From NCBI GenBank assembly GCA_023662825.1, contig JAMPIH010000001.1, positions 1 to 64,000 on the forward strand: 64,000 nt of DNA, in the 5' to 3' direction. Position 1 is the stretch's first letter. Each line of letters begins with the position of its first letter. This DNA comes from Bacteroides sp. Lineage in GTDB: Bacteria; Bacteroidota; Bacteroidia; Bacteroidales; P3. A program made the translations under genes and the position numbers. The notes under the pieces were generated by a model that had not been told where the DNA came from, made no database searches, and was given only the letters and a program-made list of their open reading frames with translations. Positions 12,393 to 20,847 of this stretch are shown here, one piece after another.

Positions 12393-12902
12393 TTATTTTC
12401 TTTTGGCGGGATTTTCCAATTGCAGTTCGGCCTCGATTTCTTCTTTCGTGGCCTTGCGCACGCCCAGCACCTTTCCCATAAAGTGCAAGGTTTCGCCCGC
12501 CAGGGGATGATTGAAATCGAGCGTCACTTTGCCGTCTTTCTTCTTGAGCACCACAGCCTGGTATTCGGCTCCGTCCATATCCTCGATCGGAATGATGTCG
12601 CCCTCCTGGATTTCCACTTCCTCGTCTTCGGGAACGGCCGCCATCAGTTCGGTCTGCGGCACGGTAACCACCTTTTCCTCATCGTATTCGCCGTAGCCCT
12701 GGCCTTCCCCGATAATGAACTCGAAACTGTCGCCCTCCTGCAGACCCTGCAGGTTCTTTTCGAGCACTTCCAGCATCACGTCGTGCCCCATCAGGGTTTC
12801 CATCGGTGCCTTTTCGTCCACTTGCTCGATAATGTCGCCCTGTGCATCGTCGTATCTGAGCGTATAGACCAGCGTGGCTATGGTGTCTTTTCCTATTTTC
12901 AT
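12393..12902 (-). CDS. FKBP-type peptidyl-prolyl cis-trans isomerase (SlyD-like)
   Basis: The 169-residue protein has the SlyD layout: a split FKBP domain with VYTLRYDDAQGDIIEQ at the start, then LMGHDVMLEVLEKNLQGLQEGD, an insert-in-flap chaperone domain around residues 70-120, and the closing DFNHPLAGETLHF motif. SlyD proteins catalyse prolyl isomerisation and act as cytoplasmic chaperones. The His/Cys-rich nickel-binding tail of E. coli SlyD is absent. A TATATTTG promoter box lies upstream, and the LuxR-type membrane protein follows closely in the same direction. Confidence 0.9.
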   Translation of the reverse strand: MKIGKDTIATLVYTLRYDDAQGDIIEQVDEKAPMETLMGHDVMLEVLEKNLQGLQEGDSFEFIIGEGQGYGEYDEEKVVTVPQTELMAAVPEDEEVEIQEGDIIPIEDMDGAEYQAVVLKKKDGKVTLDFNHPLAGETLHFMGKVLGVRKATKEEIEAELQLENPAKRK

Positions 12903-12961
12903 CGTTTTCTCTAAGATTTCAAGGGTGAACGCCCTCCATCGGAACGTTTTCCCACAAGGGG

Positions 12962-12969
12962 CAAATATA
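12962..12969 (-). promoter_or_regulatory. Promoter -7 element (TATATTTG) of the FKBP gene
   Basis: On the minus strand TATATTTG lies about 60 bases before the FKBP start; TTG occurs 20 bases further upstream, consistent with the Bacteroidetes -33/-7 arrangement. Confidence 0.6.
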
Positions 12970-13053
12970 GTTCAATTTTGGCTTTTGAACCAATCAATCA
13001 GGGGTTTTGAGAAGCGTTTTTTGTCCCCTCTTGCATTTTAAAGCCAAAAAGCG

Positions 13054-13061
13054 TACCTTTG
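13054..13061 (+). promoter_or_regulatory. Promoter -7 element (TACCTTTG) of the small ribosomal protein gene
   Basis: TACCTTTG with TTG 20 bases upstream, 37 bases before the ATG at 13099. It is divergent from the FKBP promoter in the same intergenic region. Confidence 0.65.
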
Positions 13062-13098
13062 CAGTCCTTTTGTTGCAAACAATTAAAAGTTAAACAAT

Positions 13099-13188
13099 AT
13101 GCCGAGCGGAAAGAAACGTAAGAGACATAAAATGGCTACGCACAAACGCAAAAAACGTTTGCGCAAGAATCGTCATAAGAACAAATAG
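13099..13188 (+). CDS. AURKAIP1/COX24-domain small basic ribosomal protein (29 aa)
   Basis: A 29-codon frame starts with MPSGKKRKRHKMATHKRK and continues as a run of Lys, Arg and His. It matches the very short, strongly conserved Bacteroidetes proteins annotated with the AURKAIP1/COX24 domain, relatives of mitochondrial mS38 and mycobacterial bS22, which bind the small ribosomal subunit. It has its own TACCTTTG promoter and a strong hairpin terminator 27 bases after the stop, so it is a monocistronic gene. It is easily missed by gene callers because of its length. Confidence 0.88.
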   Translation: MPSGKKRKRHKMATHKRKKRLRKNRHKNK

Positions 13189-13214
13189 TCTGGAAACAGG
13201 CTGTTTGTGGTCGG

Positions 13215-13248
13215 AAAAAAGCCTCGCATGGATGCGGGGCTTTTTTTT
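13215..13248 (+). terminator. Intrinsic terminator of the small ribosomal protein gene
   Basis: A-run, GCC-T-CGCAT, GG loop, ATGCG-G-GGC and an eight-T run form a long stem with one wobble pair. The flanking A and T tracts make it able to work in both directions. Confidence 0.9.
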
Positions 13249-13414
13249 ATCCGTATCTTTAACTGCGTTGAAGATACTCCGCTTCGGCAAAGGGTCCAAG
13301 GGGCAAGGGGGGGACGGAGAACATCTTTAACTGCGTTAAAATGCCCTCCGCCGCCCCCTTGCCCCTTTAGGAAAAATAAATTTTTCCTTTGCTCTCGACT
13401 TATTCGTATCTTTG
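13249..13414 (+). repeat. Repeated regulatory module, copy in front of the flippase gene
   Basis: The segment contains a TATCTTT box near 13254, the 23-base block 13270-13292 (begins GAAGATACTCCGC), a variable part holding a 21-base inverted repeat (13298-13318 with 13347-13367, two mismatches), and the block 13387-13414 ending in TTATTCGTATCTTTG. The same blocks in the same order occur on the minus strand at 53999-54124 upstream of surE. Confidence 0.75.
13407..13414 (+). promoter_or_regulatory. Promoter -7 element (TATCTTTG) of the flippase operon
   Basis: TATCTTTG 38 bases before the flippase ATG, embedded in the repeated module shared with surE. It probably drives the long envelope gene run that follows. 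Confidence 0.65.
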
Positions 13415-13452
13415 TAGTTTGCGGTTGTCGCAATTGTTTTCCGGTTCTTGCC

Positions 13453-14955
13453 ATGCAACTTAAAAGCCTTGCCAAACAAACGGTTATCTACGGGTTGCCC
13501 TCCATTGTGGGACGGGTCCTCAATTTCCTTTTGGTTCCGCTCTACACCCATGTGTTCGCACCCGACCAATACGGCATCGTTACCGAACTCTACGCTTACG
13601 TGGCCCTCCTTCTGGTGCTGCTTACCTACGGTATGGAAACCACCTTTTTCCGCTTTATGCAGAAATACAAGGGCGACCGAAGCGTTTACAGCACTGCCGT
13701 GTGGTCGCTGGCCGCCACCACCGCCGTCTTCCTGAGCCTTGTGTTCGGGTTTCACGACCGGATCGGGCAGAGCATGGGCTATCCCGAAGCCGGGCAATAC
13801 ATCAGCTGGTTCGGCATCATCCTGGCGGCCGACGTAATGGTGTCCGTGCCGTTCTGCCTCTTGCGCGAACAGAACAAGGCCCTGCGGTTTGCCGTTCTCA
13901 AGTCGCTCAACATCGCCGTAAACATCTTCCTGAACCTGTTCTTTATCCTCTACTGCCCCGCCCGCCTGCACGCCAACCCCGATTCGTGGCTGCACCTTAT
14001 CTACAAGCCCGACATGGGCGTGGGCTATATCTTCATCAGCAACCTTATCGCCAGCCTGTTCACCTTCGTCTGCCTGGCACCCGAATGGAAACAGCTCCGC
14101 TTTGTATTCAACGCCAGAATGTGGAAAGAAATGATGGCCTATACCCTGCCCATCATGGTCTGGGGCATCGCCGGCATTATCGACGGGACGTTCGACCGCA
14201 TCCTGTTCAAGCACCTCAGCCCCGACCCGGCCTCCGCGATGGGTCAGTTGGGAATCTACGGCGCGTGCAGCAAGCTGGCCATCATCATGACCCTTTTCGT
14301 GCAGGCGTTCCGCTTTGCCGCCGAGCCCTTTTTCTTTAAGCAGATGAACGCCGCGGATGCCAAGGAAACCTACGCCAAGGTGATGAAGTACTTTGTGATA
14401 ACCTGTGCCTTCATCTACCTGGCCTGCGTGCTCTTCTTAGACCAGATCATGTATTTCGTGGGCGCGGACTACCGTCAGGGCTCCGCCGTGGTTCCCGTCC
14501 TGTTGATGGCGAACCTGTTCCTGGGCGTGTTCTTTAACCTGTCGGTGTGGTACAAGGTAAGCGACAAGACCCGCATCGGCATGTACATCTCGCTTATCGG
14601 CGCGGCCATCACCATCGGCATGGACTGTCTGCTGATTCCCGTTTTCGGCTACCACGGCGCGGCCTGGACCCTGCTTACCTGCTATGTGGCCCTGAGCGTG
14701 ATTTCCTACTTCTGGGGCCAGAGATACTACCCTGTTCCCTATCCGGTAAAGCGGATACTGCTGTATCTGGCGGCAGCCGTGATCATCGGAATACCGGGGC
14801 TGTTCATCCCCTTCGGCAGCCTGTGGGGCAAACTGGCCTACGGACTGGCCGGCCTGATTGTTTTCGGATGGCTCGTGGTGAAGAAGGAACCCGAACTTCC
14901 CGCCCTGGGCAAAGGAATCCTGAACCATGCCAAGGGCATGCTGCACAAACGATAA
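13453..14955 (+). CDS. Polysaccharide flippase, MATE/MVF superfamily (Wzx-like)
   Basis: This 500-residue integral membrane protein has about 12-14 predicted hydrophobic helices and the N-terminal pattern of lipopolysaccharide/O-antigen flippases ([20 protein letters not shown], then [15 protein letters not shown]). Such proteins move undecaprenyl-linked sugars across the inner membrane. The start at 13453 is chosen over in-frame ATGs further upstream because it lies after the promoter box and directly begins the family motif. It heads a run with dut, a sugar nucleotidyltransferase and envelope genes, with 11 bases before dut. The transported substrate is unknown. Confidence 0.88.
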   Translation: MQLKSLAKQTVIYGLPSIVGRVLNFLLVPLYTHVFAPDQYGIVTELYAYVALLLVLLTYGMETTFFRFMQKYKGDRSVYSTAVWSLAATTAVFLSLVFGFHDRIGQSMGYPEAGQYISWFGIILAADVMVSVPFCLLREQNKALRFAVLKSLNIAVNIFLNLFFILYCPARLHANPDSWLHLIYKPDMGVGYIFISNLIASLFTFVCLAPEWKQLRFVFNARMWKEMMAYTLPIMVWGIAGIIDGTFDRILFKHLSPDPASAMGQLGIYGACSKLAIIMTLFVQAFRFAAEPFFFKQMNAADAKETYAKVMKYFVITCAFIYLACVLFLDQIMYFVGADYRQGSAVVPVLLMANLFLGVFFNLSVWYKVSDKTRIGMYISLIGAAITIGMDCLLIPVFGYHGAAWTLLTCYVALSVISYFWGQRYYPVPYPVKRILLYLAAAVIIGIPGLFIPFGSLWGKLAYGLAGLIVFGWLVVKKEPELPALGKGILNHAKGMLHKR

Positions 14956-14966
14956 AACAACACACC

Positions 14967-15416
14967 ATGAACAATAACACCCTTACGGTACGCATCGTGA
15001 ACAAATCCGGACACGCCCTGCCCGAATACGCCACCGCCGCCTCGGCCGGCATGGACATCCGCGCCTGCCTGGAAAGCCCCGTCGTGATCGAACCCGGCCA
15101 GCGCGCCTTCGTGCCCACCGGCCTGTTTATCGAACTGCCCATGGGATTCGAGGCCCAGATACGCCCCCGCAGCGGCCTGGCCGCCAAACACGGCATCACG
15201 GTATTGAACACCCCCGGCACCATCGACGCCGACTACCGGGGCGAAATCAAGGTTATTCTCGTGAACCTCTCCCAAGAGGCCTTTACGATAGAGAACGGCG
15301 AGCGCATCGCCCAGATGGTGGTGGCGCGCCACGAACAAGTGCAATGGCAGCCTGCCGACAGCCTCTCCGACACCGAACGCGGCGCGGGCGGCTTCGGACA
15401 CACCGGAAAAAACTAA
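14967..15416 (+). CDS. dut: Deoxyuridine 5'-triphosphate nucleotidohydrolase
   Basis: dUTPase hydrolyses dUTP to dUMP, keeping uracil out of DNA and feeding dTMP synthesis. The 149-residue protein has the five trimeric dUTPase motifs: [18 protein letters not shown], the [13 protein letters not shown] catalytic segment, the ERIAQMVV strand, and the C-terminal [11 protein letters not shown]-loop-like motif. The start at 14967 follows the flippase stop by 11 bases, and the stop lies four bases before the next ATG. Upstream in-frame codons overlap the flippase gene and lack family similarity. Confidence 0.97.
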   Translation: MNNNTLTVRIVNKSGHALPEYATAASAGMDIRACLESPVVIEPGQRAFVPTGLFIELPMGFEAQIRPRSGLAAKHGITVLNTPGTIDADYRGEIKVILVNLSQEAFTIENGERIAQMVVARHEQVQWQPADSLSDTERGAGGFGHTGKN

Positions 15417-15420
15417 GAAA

Positions 15421-16419
15421 ATGAAGATCATCATCCCCATGGCCGGCATGGGCAAACGCATGCGGCCCCATACGCTCACAACACCCAAACCCTTGATCCG
15501 CCTTGCGGGCAAGTCGATTGTGGAACACCTGATAGACCGGATCTCGCAGGCCGTGGAAGAACCCATCGACGAAATCGCCTTCATCACCGGACATTTTGGG
15601 CAGAAGACGGAACACGACCTCAGACAGGCCGCCAAAAACATCGGCGCCAAGGCCTCCATCTACTACCAGGAGGAAGCCTTAGGCACGGCGCACGCGATAC
15701 TCTGCGCCGCCCCCTCGCTGCAAGGCCCGCTCACGGTGGCTTTCGCCGACACGCTGTTCTACAGTTCCTGCAAACTCGACACCACCCAAGACTCCGTTAT
15801 CTGGACCAAGCACGTGGAAGACCCGAGCGCCTTCGGCGTGGTGACCACCGATGCCTCTTCCCGCATCACCGGCTTCGTGGAGAAACCCAAGACCCCGGTG
15901 TCGAACCTGGCCATCATCGGCATCTATTTCTTTAAGGACGGCGAAAACCTGCGCAACGAGCTGCAGTTCCTTATCGACAACAACGTGCGCAAGGGCAACG
16001 AATACCAGCTTACCGACGCCCTGCAGAACATGATGGAGAAAGGCCTGCATTTCTACAGCGCTCCCGTGGACGAATGGCTCGACTGCGGCAACAAGCAGGC
16101 CACCGTGCAGACCCACGCCCGCGTGCTCGAACACCAGGGAAACTACGTGGACAAGGGCGCGGAAGTACGGCAGTCGGTTATCGTGCCGCCCTGTTACATC
16201 GCCCCCGGCGCGCATATCGAAAATTCGGTAGTGGGGCCTTACGTTACGGTGGATGCCGGCAGCCGCATCGAAAACGCGGTGGTGGCCGACTCCATCATAC
16301 AGAAAGACGCCCGCATCTGCGATACCGTGCTGCACCATTCGATGATCGGCAACGAAGCCTGTGTAACGACCGCCGCCCGCAACCTCAACCTGGGCGATTT
16401 TTCGGGTATGGAAGCCTAA
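15421..16419 (+). CDS. Sugar-1-phosphate nucleotidyltransferase with left-handed beta-helix tail
   Basis: The N-terminal nucleotidyltransferase domain opens with IIPMAGMGKRMRPHTLTTPK, the pyrophosphorylase signature, and has the VEKPK segment and the GTAHA motif. A C-terminal hexapeptide-repeat region (about 250-320) with PGAHIENSVVGPYVTV-type turns follows. The family makes NDP-sugars for glycan synthesis (RmlA, GlmU and mannose-1-phosphate types); which sugar is used here cannot be told. Its place in a flippase-dut-TPR run suggests precursor supply for a surface glycan. Confidence 0.88.
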   Translation: MKIIIPMAGMGKRMRPHTLTTPKPLIRLAGKSIVEHLIDRISQAVEEPIDEIAFITGHFGQKTEHDLRQAAKNIGAKASIYYQEEALGTAHAILCAAPSLQGPLTVAFADTLFYSSCKLDTTQDSVIWTKHVEDPSAFGVVTTDASSRITGFVEKPKTPVSNLAIIGIYFFKDGENLRNELQFLIDNNVRKGNEYQLTDALQNMMEKGLHFYSAPVDEWLDCGNKQATVQTHARVLEHQGNYVDKGAEVRQSVIVPPCYIAPGAHIENSVVGPYVTVDAGSRIENAVVADSIIQKDARICDTVLHHSMIGNEACVTTAARNLNLGDFSGMEA

Positions 16420-16424
16420 ACGCC

Positions 16425-18158
16425 ATGAGATTCTTGAAAAGCGACATCATTGGACTATTCCTGGCAAGCTACCTCGGCGCGGCCTTTCCCGAGGGGCTTT
16501 CCGCCCAGACGCAACGGGAGCAGTACCACCGCGACAGCCTGTTCCTGGAAGCCACCTCGGCCTACATCACCGACCGTCCGCAGCAGGCGCTCGACATGTA
16601 CCGCGCCCTCTTGGAGAAAGACCCCGACAACGCCACGGCCGCCTATCAAGTAAGCAACATCCTGGCCGAAAGCAACAAGTTCTCGGACGCCCTGATCTAC
16701 GCCGAAAAGGCCTGTCTGGCCCAACCCGAAAACGAATGGTTCCAGCTCCTGCGCGCCCAGCTGTACAAGACCACGCGCCAGTTCAAGAAAGCGGGCGAGG
16801 TGTTCGCCCTCCTCAAGCAGCAGTTTCCCGCCAAGTTGGAATACGCCTACGAAGAAGCCAACATGGCGGTGATGCAGGGCGACCTGGCCGCCGCCATCGC
16901 CGTTTACGACGACCTGCAGGCCCACTACGGCTTTAACGACGAGTGGAGCATGCAGAAGTACAAGATGTACATGGGCGTGAACAACACCAAGGCCGCCCGC
17001 GCCGAAATCGCGAAGATAAGCGAGGCCATGCCCGCCCAGACCAAGTATCTGGAAATGCTGGCGCAGGCGTGCATGAAAGAGAAAGACTACAAGCAGGCCT
17101 ACCGCTACTTCAAGAAGATACTGGAGATAAAGCCCGACGACCCCTACATCCATATCTCGCTGGCCGATTATTACCGCAACACAGGCAACTTCAACGAAGC
17201 CTACCGCTCGCTTGAAAAGGCGGTGGCCAACCCGCAGCTCGATTTCAAGACCAAGCTGAACGTATTGCAGGCCTACTACACCGGCAAGGACGACTTAAAG
17301 CCCAAGGGCGACGTGCTCACGCAGGCGCGCAACCTGTTCGAGCATCTCAACAAAGTGCATCCCGACCAGGCGGAAGGCTTCTTCATGCACGCCAAGTTCC
17401 TGATCCTGCTGGAAGACATACAGCCCGCCGTGCCGCTGCTGCAGAAGGCCGTGGCCTTGGACTCGAACGTGTTCGGATCCTGGGAACTGCTGCTCTACGC
17501 CGCCCACCAGAGCGTGGACACCGCCCTGATGGAAAGTGCCGGCAGACAGGCCTGCGAACGCTTTCCCGAACAGGCATCCCCCTATATGTACCGCGCCGTG
17601 GCCGCCCTGCTGCAAGACAACTACGCCCTGGCGGTGGATCTGGCCGAAAAGGGCAGGAAACGCAACATGGGGGCCAATCCTTTCGTGGAAAAGGTACTGC
17701 TGCAGATTCTCGGCGACGGGTATTTCGCCCTCGGGCAATACGACAGAAGCCTGCAGGCCTACGAACAGTTGTTCAATTCGGATCCCGACGACCGCTACGT
17801 GCGTAACAACTACGCCTACTACCTGGCGGTGATCGGGCGCGACTTGGCCAAAGCCGAGGCCATGGCCGGAAAACTGTGCCGGGAAGAACCGCAGAACGCC
17901 ACGTTCCTGGACACCTACGCATGGGTGCTGTTCCGGTCAGGCAACTACGCCAAGGCGCTCGAATATGTGGAAAAGGCGCTTAAACACGGGGCGGACAAGG
18001 ATGCCACGGTATGGGACCACTTAGGCGACATCCGCCACCGCATAGGCGATACCGCCAAGGCCGTGGAGGCATGGAAAACGGCACAGAAGCTGGCTTCCGG
18101 AAAAACGAAGGAAGACATCGAACGTAAAATTGAAAATCCCGCCCTCGCCGATGAATAA
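16425..18158 (+). CDS. TPR-repeat protein, probably periplasmic or outer-membrane associated
   Basis: An N-terminal signal-like segment ends near LSAQ (about residue 28), followed by roughly a dozen tetratricopeptide repeats through residue 560, for example YRYFKKILEIKPDDPYIHISL and LEYVEKALKHGADKDATVW in part. The start at 16425 comes five bases after the previous stop; upstream in-frame codons run antiparallel in function through the nucleotidyltransferase gene and are rejected. TPR arrays bind partner proteins. The gene overlaps the DUF4292 lipoprotein by eight bases, and this TPR-DUF4292-EnvC order is a familiar Bacteroidetes set, which suggests a shared role in the envelope. Confidence 0.85.
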   Translation: MRFLKSDIIGLFLASYLGAAFPEGLSAQTQREQYHRDSLFLEATSAYITDRPQQALDMYRALLEKDPDNATAAYQVSNILAESNKFSDALIYAEKACLAQPENEWFQLLRAQLYKTTRQFKKAGEVFALLKQQFPAKLEYAYEEANMAVMQGDLAAAIAVYDDLQAHYGFNDEWSMQKYKMYMGVNNTKAARAEIAKISEAMPAQTKYLEMLAQACMKEKDYKQAYRYFKKILEIKPDDPYIHISLADYYRNTGNFNEAYRSLEKAVANPQLDFKTKLNVLQAYYTGKDDLKPKGDVLTQARNLFEHLNKVHPDQAEGFFMHAKFLILLEDIQPAVPLLQKAVALDSNVFGSWELLLYAAHQSVDTALMESAGRQACERFPEQASPYMYRAVAALLQDNYALAVDLAEKGRKRNMGANPFVEKVLLQILGDGYFALGQYDRSLQAYEQLFNSDPDDRYVRNNYAYYLAVIGRDLAKAEAMAGKLCREEPQNATFLDTYAWVLFRSGNYAKALEYVEKALKHGADKDATVWDHLGDIRHRIGDTAKAVEAWKTAQKLASGKTKEDIERKIENPALADE

Positions 18159-19005
18159 GACGATAAAGAAAACAATCCGTCACGCGGTTTTCCTGTGCTG
18201 CTGCGCAAGCCTGCTGCTGGCATCCTGCAGGGAAGACCGTCAGGATACGGGCTGGAGGAACCAGGATTTCGTGCTGGACGAAGACCTGGTGCGCCAGTCG
18301 CGCGATTCGGTGGACTTTATCCTCCGCAAGGCCATGTCGCGCAACACCCGCTTCTCCACCTTCGCCGCCAACCTGGATATAAAGCTGAACGTGGAGTCCT
18401 ACAGTATCGGCGTAGGCGGACAGCTGCGGATACAGAAAGACGAAACGATCTGGATCAGCTGCCAGAAACTCGTTTTCGAACTGTTCCGCGCCAAGATCAC
18501 GCCCGACACGCTGGCGTTCTACAGCAAGATGGCCAACAGTGCCTCGGTGTATATCGACGACTTGGCCAAAGACCTGCTTCCCAAATCGTTCGGCCTGCTG
18601 CAGGCGCTCTTTACGCGCGGGGTCGATTCGGTGATGTTCGACGGCGAACGCACCCTGGGCGCCGACTCAAGCAGCTGGATTATCGGCGGCGCGTCCGACT
18701 CCGTGGCCTGGCAGCTGCACGTGGGCAAGGAAAGTTTCCGCCCCGAAAGCATCGACATACAGGTGGCGCAGGGTGAGGCCGCCCTGCAGATTGCCGTGGT
18801 TTACCAGGATGAGAAAGGCTTCGAGATCCGGATTTCGGAAAACCGGAAACTCCTGGTGCAGGCACGGATTTCGTACAGTAAACCCCGCTGGAACGAGAAC
18901 ATAAGTTTTCCCTTCTCGATTCCCTCCGGCATAAAGACCGAAGTGAACCACGGGCTGCTGCGGAGTCTGGAGAAAAGCCGCGACAGCGGTTTGATGATGG
19001 AATAA
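18151..19005 (+). CDS. DUF4292 family lipoprotein
   Basis: The start at 18151 gives a classic lipoprotein signal: a Lys-rich n-region, a hydrophobic stretch with several Cys residues, and the lipobox LLLASC (Cys at about residue 26). An in-frame ATG 21 bases upstream is possible but unnecessary. The remaining 258 residues match the DUF4292 pattern, a beta-rich fold resembling outer-membrane lipoprotein carriers such as LolA/LolB in general shape. The molecular function is unknown. It overlaps the TPR gene and precedes an EnvC-like gene, so a role in envelope or peptidoglycan maintenance is inferred. Confidence 0.82.
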   Translation: MNKTIKKTIRHAVFLCCCASLLLASCREDRQDTGWRNQDFVLDEDLVRQSRDSVDFILRKAMSRNTRFSTFAANLDIKLNVESYSIGVGGQLRIQKDETIWISCQKLVFELFRAKITPDTLAFYSKMANSASVYIDDLAKDLLPKSFGLLQALFTRGVDSVMFDGERTLGADSSSWIIGGASDSVAWQLHVGKESFRPESIDIQVAQGEAALQIAVVYQDEKGFEIRISENRKLLVQARISYSKPRWNENISFPFSIPSGIKTEVNHGLLRSLEKSRDSGLMME

Positions 19006-19020
19006 AAAACGCTTGGAGAA

Positions 19021-20250
19021 ATGAGAGCCATTGCCCGTAGATACTTACCTTTATTGTGCATGCTGCTGTTGGCGGCAAGTTTTTCGCATGCGCCGGCGCA
19101 AGACCGCAAGACCCTCGAGGCCAACAAGAAAAAGCTGGAACAGGAGATAGCGCAGACCAACAAGCAGCTGAGCAAGACCAGCAAGCAGAAAAAGGCCACC
19201 GTGGCCGAACTGCAGTTGGTAAACAGCAACATCAACAAGCGGCAGCAGCTCATCAAGGGGCTCAACCAGGAAGTTACGCTTACCGAACGCGAGATAGGCC
19301 GGCTGCAGAGCAAGATAAACCGCCTGAGCACCGACATCGAAAACCTAAAGAAAGAATACGCCAAACTGCTCACGATGGCCAAGCGGCACCGCAACCAGTA
19401 TTCGCTGCTCATGTTCATCTTTTCGTCCGACAACTTCAACCAGGCCTGGCGGCGGATCCGCTACATAAGCCAATACGACGACTACCTCAAGAAACAGGTG
19501 GCCATCATCACCGAAAAGCAGCAGGTGCTGGCAAGCAGCCGCAAGACCCTGGAAACGGAACGCAACAGCAAGCAGCAGCTGGTGGCCTCCCAGGTAAAGG
19601 CCAAGAAAGAGTTGGAAAAGGAACAGAAGAGCAAGAACCAGATGGTGGCTCAGCTCAAGAAGCAGGAAAAGACGCTCCGGAACAAACTGCAGACCCAGCA
19701 GAAGAAGGTGAACCAGCTCAACGACCAGATCAAGAAGAAAATCGAGGCCGAGATACGCGCCTCCCGGCAGAAAGACACACAGAAGAAACCTGCCGGCGCC
19801 AACACTTCCTTTGCGCTGACCCCTGAAGAAAAGACCCTTTCCTCGAACTTCGAGAGCAACAAGGGCATCCTGCCCTGGCCGCTCGAACGGGGCACCATTT
19901 CAGGGCATTTCGGAACCCATCCCCACCCGGTCATCAGCAGCCTTACCGTCACCAACAACGGCATCGACATACTTACCGAGAAAGGGGCCTGCGCCCGGGC
20001 GGTGTTCAAGGGCGAGGTATGCAACATCGAATCGGCCTACGGGCTCAAGTTCGTGATGGTGCGCCACGGGGCCTATATGACCGTTTACGCCAACCTGGAT
20101 CAAGTGTACGTTAAAAAGGGACAGACGGTAAATGTCAAGGACAAGATAGGACGGGTTTATTACGACGCGGACGAAAACAAGACCGAGCTTCAGTTCCAGG
20201 TGTGGAAGAACACCACCAAACTGAACCCCGAATCCTGGATCGCCCGATAA
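19021..20250 (+). CDS. EnvC-like murein hydrolase activator (coiled coil plus degenerate LytM domain)
   Basis: A signal peptide (about 1-27) is followed by long coiled coils (about 28-250) rich in Lys, Gln and Glu, then a C-terminal M23/LytM domain (about 290-405). The LytM motifs are degenerate: the usual HxGxD region reads NNGIDI and the final HxH is HGAYMTVYANL, with Asn in place of His. Loss of zinc ligands is the hallmark of EnvC/NlpD-type activators, which switch on N-acetylmuramyl amidases during cell separation instead of cutting peptidoglycan. It follows DUF4292 by 15 bases. Confidence 0.88.
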   Translation: MRAIARRYLPLLCMLLLAASFSHAPAQDRKTLEANKKKLEQEIAQTNKQLSKTSKQKKATVAELQLVNSNINKRQQLIKGLNQEVTLTEREIGRLQSKINRLSTDIENLKKEYAKLLTMAKRHRNQYSLLMFIFSSDNFNQAWRRIRYISQYDDYLKKQVAIITEKQQVLASSRKTLETERNSKQQLVASQVKAKKELEKEQKSKNQMVAQLKKQEKTLRNKLQTQQKKVNQLNDQIKKKIEAEIRASRQKDTQKKPAGANTSFALTPEEKTLSSNFESNKGILPWPLERGTISGHFGTHPHPVISSLTVTNNGIDILTEKGACARAVFKGEVCNIESAYGLKFVMVRHGAYMTVYANLDQVYVKKGQTVNVKDKIGRVYYDADENKTELQFQVWKNTTKLNPESWIAR

Positions 20251-20263
20251 AACGAATCAGACG

Positions 20264-20821
20264 ATGAATACACGAAAATATATCTGCGTTTACTGCGGTT
20301 CCTCGATGGGCAGCGGAAACGCATTTGCCGAGGCCGCCGCCGAAACGGGCCGCATGATCGCCCGCTTGGGATTGGGATTGTCTTACGGCGGAGCCTGCTG
20401 CGGCACCATGGGCAAGGTAGCCGACGCCGCCATGGAAAACGGCGCGCCCGTACACGGCATCATTCCCGATTTCTTTAAAGACTACGGCTTCGAGGTGATC
20501 CACACGGGGCTTACGGAGCTTACCCGCGTAAAGACCATGGCCGAACGCAAGGAAAGGCTCATCGAGGTTTCCGATTGTTTTCTGGCCTTGCCCGGTTCCT
20601 ACGGCACCCTGGACGAGTTGTTCGAGACCTTGGTTCTCGTGCAGCTCAAGCAGATCGACAAGCCCGTTTTTTTACTAAATTTGAACGGTTTTTACGACCC
20701 CATGCTGGCGCAGCTGGACACGATGCAGCAATGCGGTTTCCTGCAGGAAGAGAACCGGCACCTGCTGCAGGTGTTCAACACCCTCGGCGAGCTTGAAGCC
20801 GCCCTGCGCCGCCTTGTCTGA
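20264..20821 (+). CDS. LOG/TIGR00730 family protein (possible cytokinin-type nucleotide phosphoribohydrolase)
   Basis: The 185-residue Rossmann-like protein opens with CVYCGSSMGSG and carries the catalytic region TMAERK and PGSYGTLDELFE. Family members hydrolyse nucleoside 5'-monophosphates to the base and ribose 5-phosphate, acting on AMP or cytokinin riboside monophosphates. The signature is normally PGGxGTxxE; here the second Gly is Ser, though the catalytic Glu and Arg remain. The stop codon overlaps an upstream ATG of the next frame, so the genes are probably co-transcribed. Confidence 0.87.
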   Translation: MNTRKYICVYCGSSMGSGNAFAEAAAETGRMIARLGLGLSYGGACCGTMGKVADAAMENGAPVHGIIPDFFKDYGFEVIHTGLTELTRVKTMAERKERLIEVSDCFLALPGSYGTLDELFETLVLVQLKQIDKPVFLLNLNGFYDPMLAQLDTMQQCGFLQEENRHLLQVFNTLGELEAALRRLV

Positions 20822-20847
20822 TGTCGAACCTTGTAAAAAACGAAACG

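Noticed and set aside
19021..20250. Active M23 endopeptidase
   Set aside because: Two zinc-ligand His positions are replaced by Asn (NNGIDI and YANL regions), so an activator role of the EnvC kind fits better.
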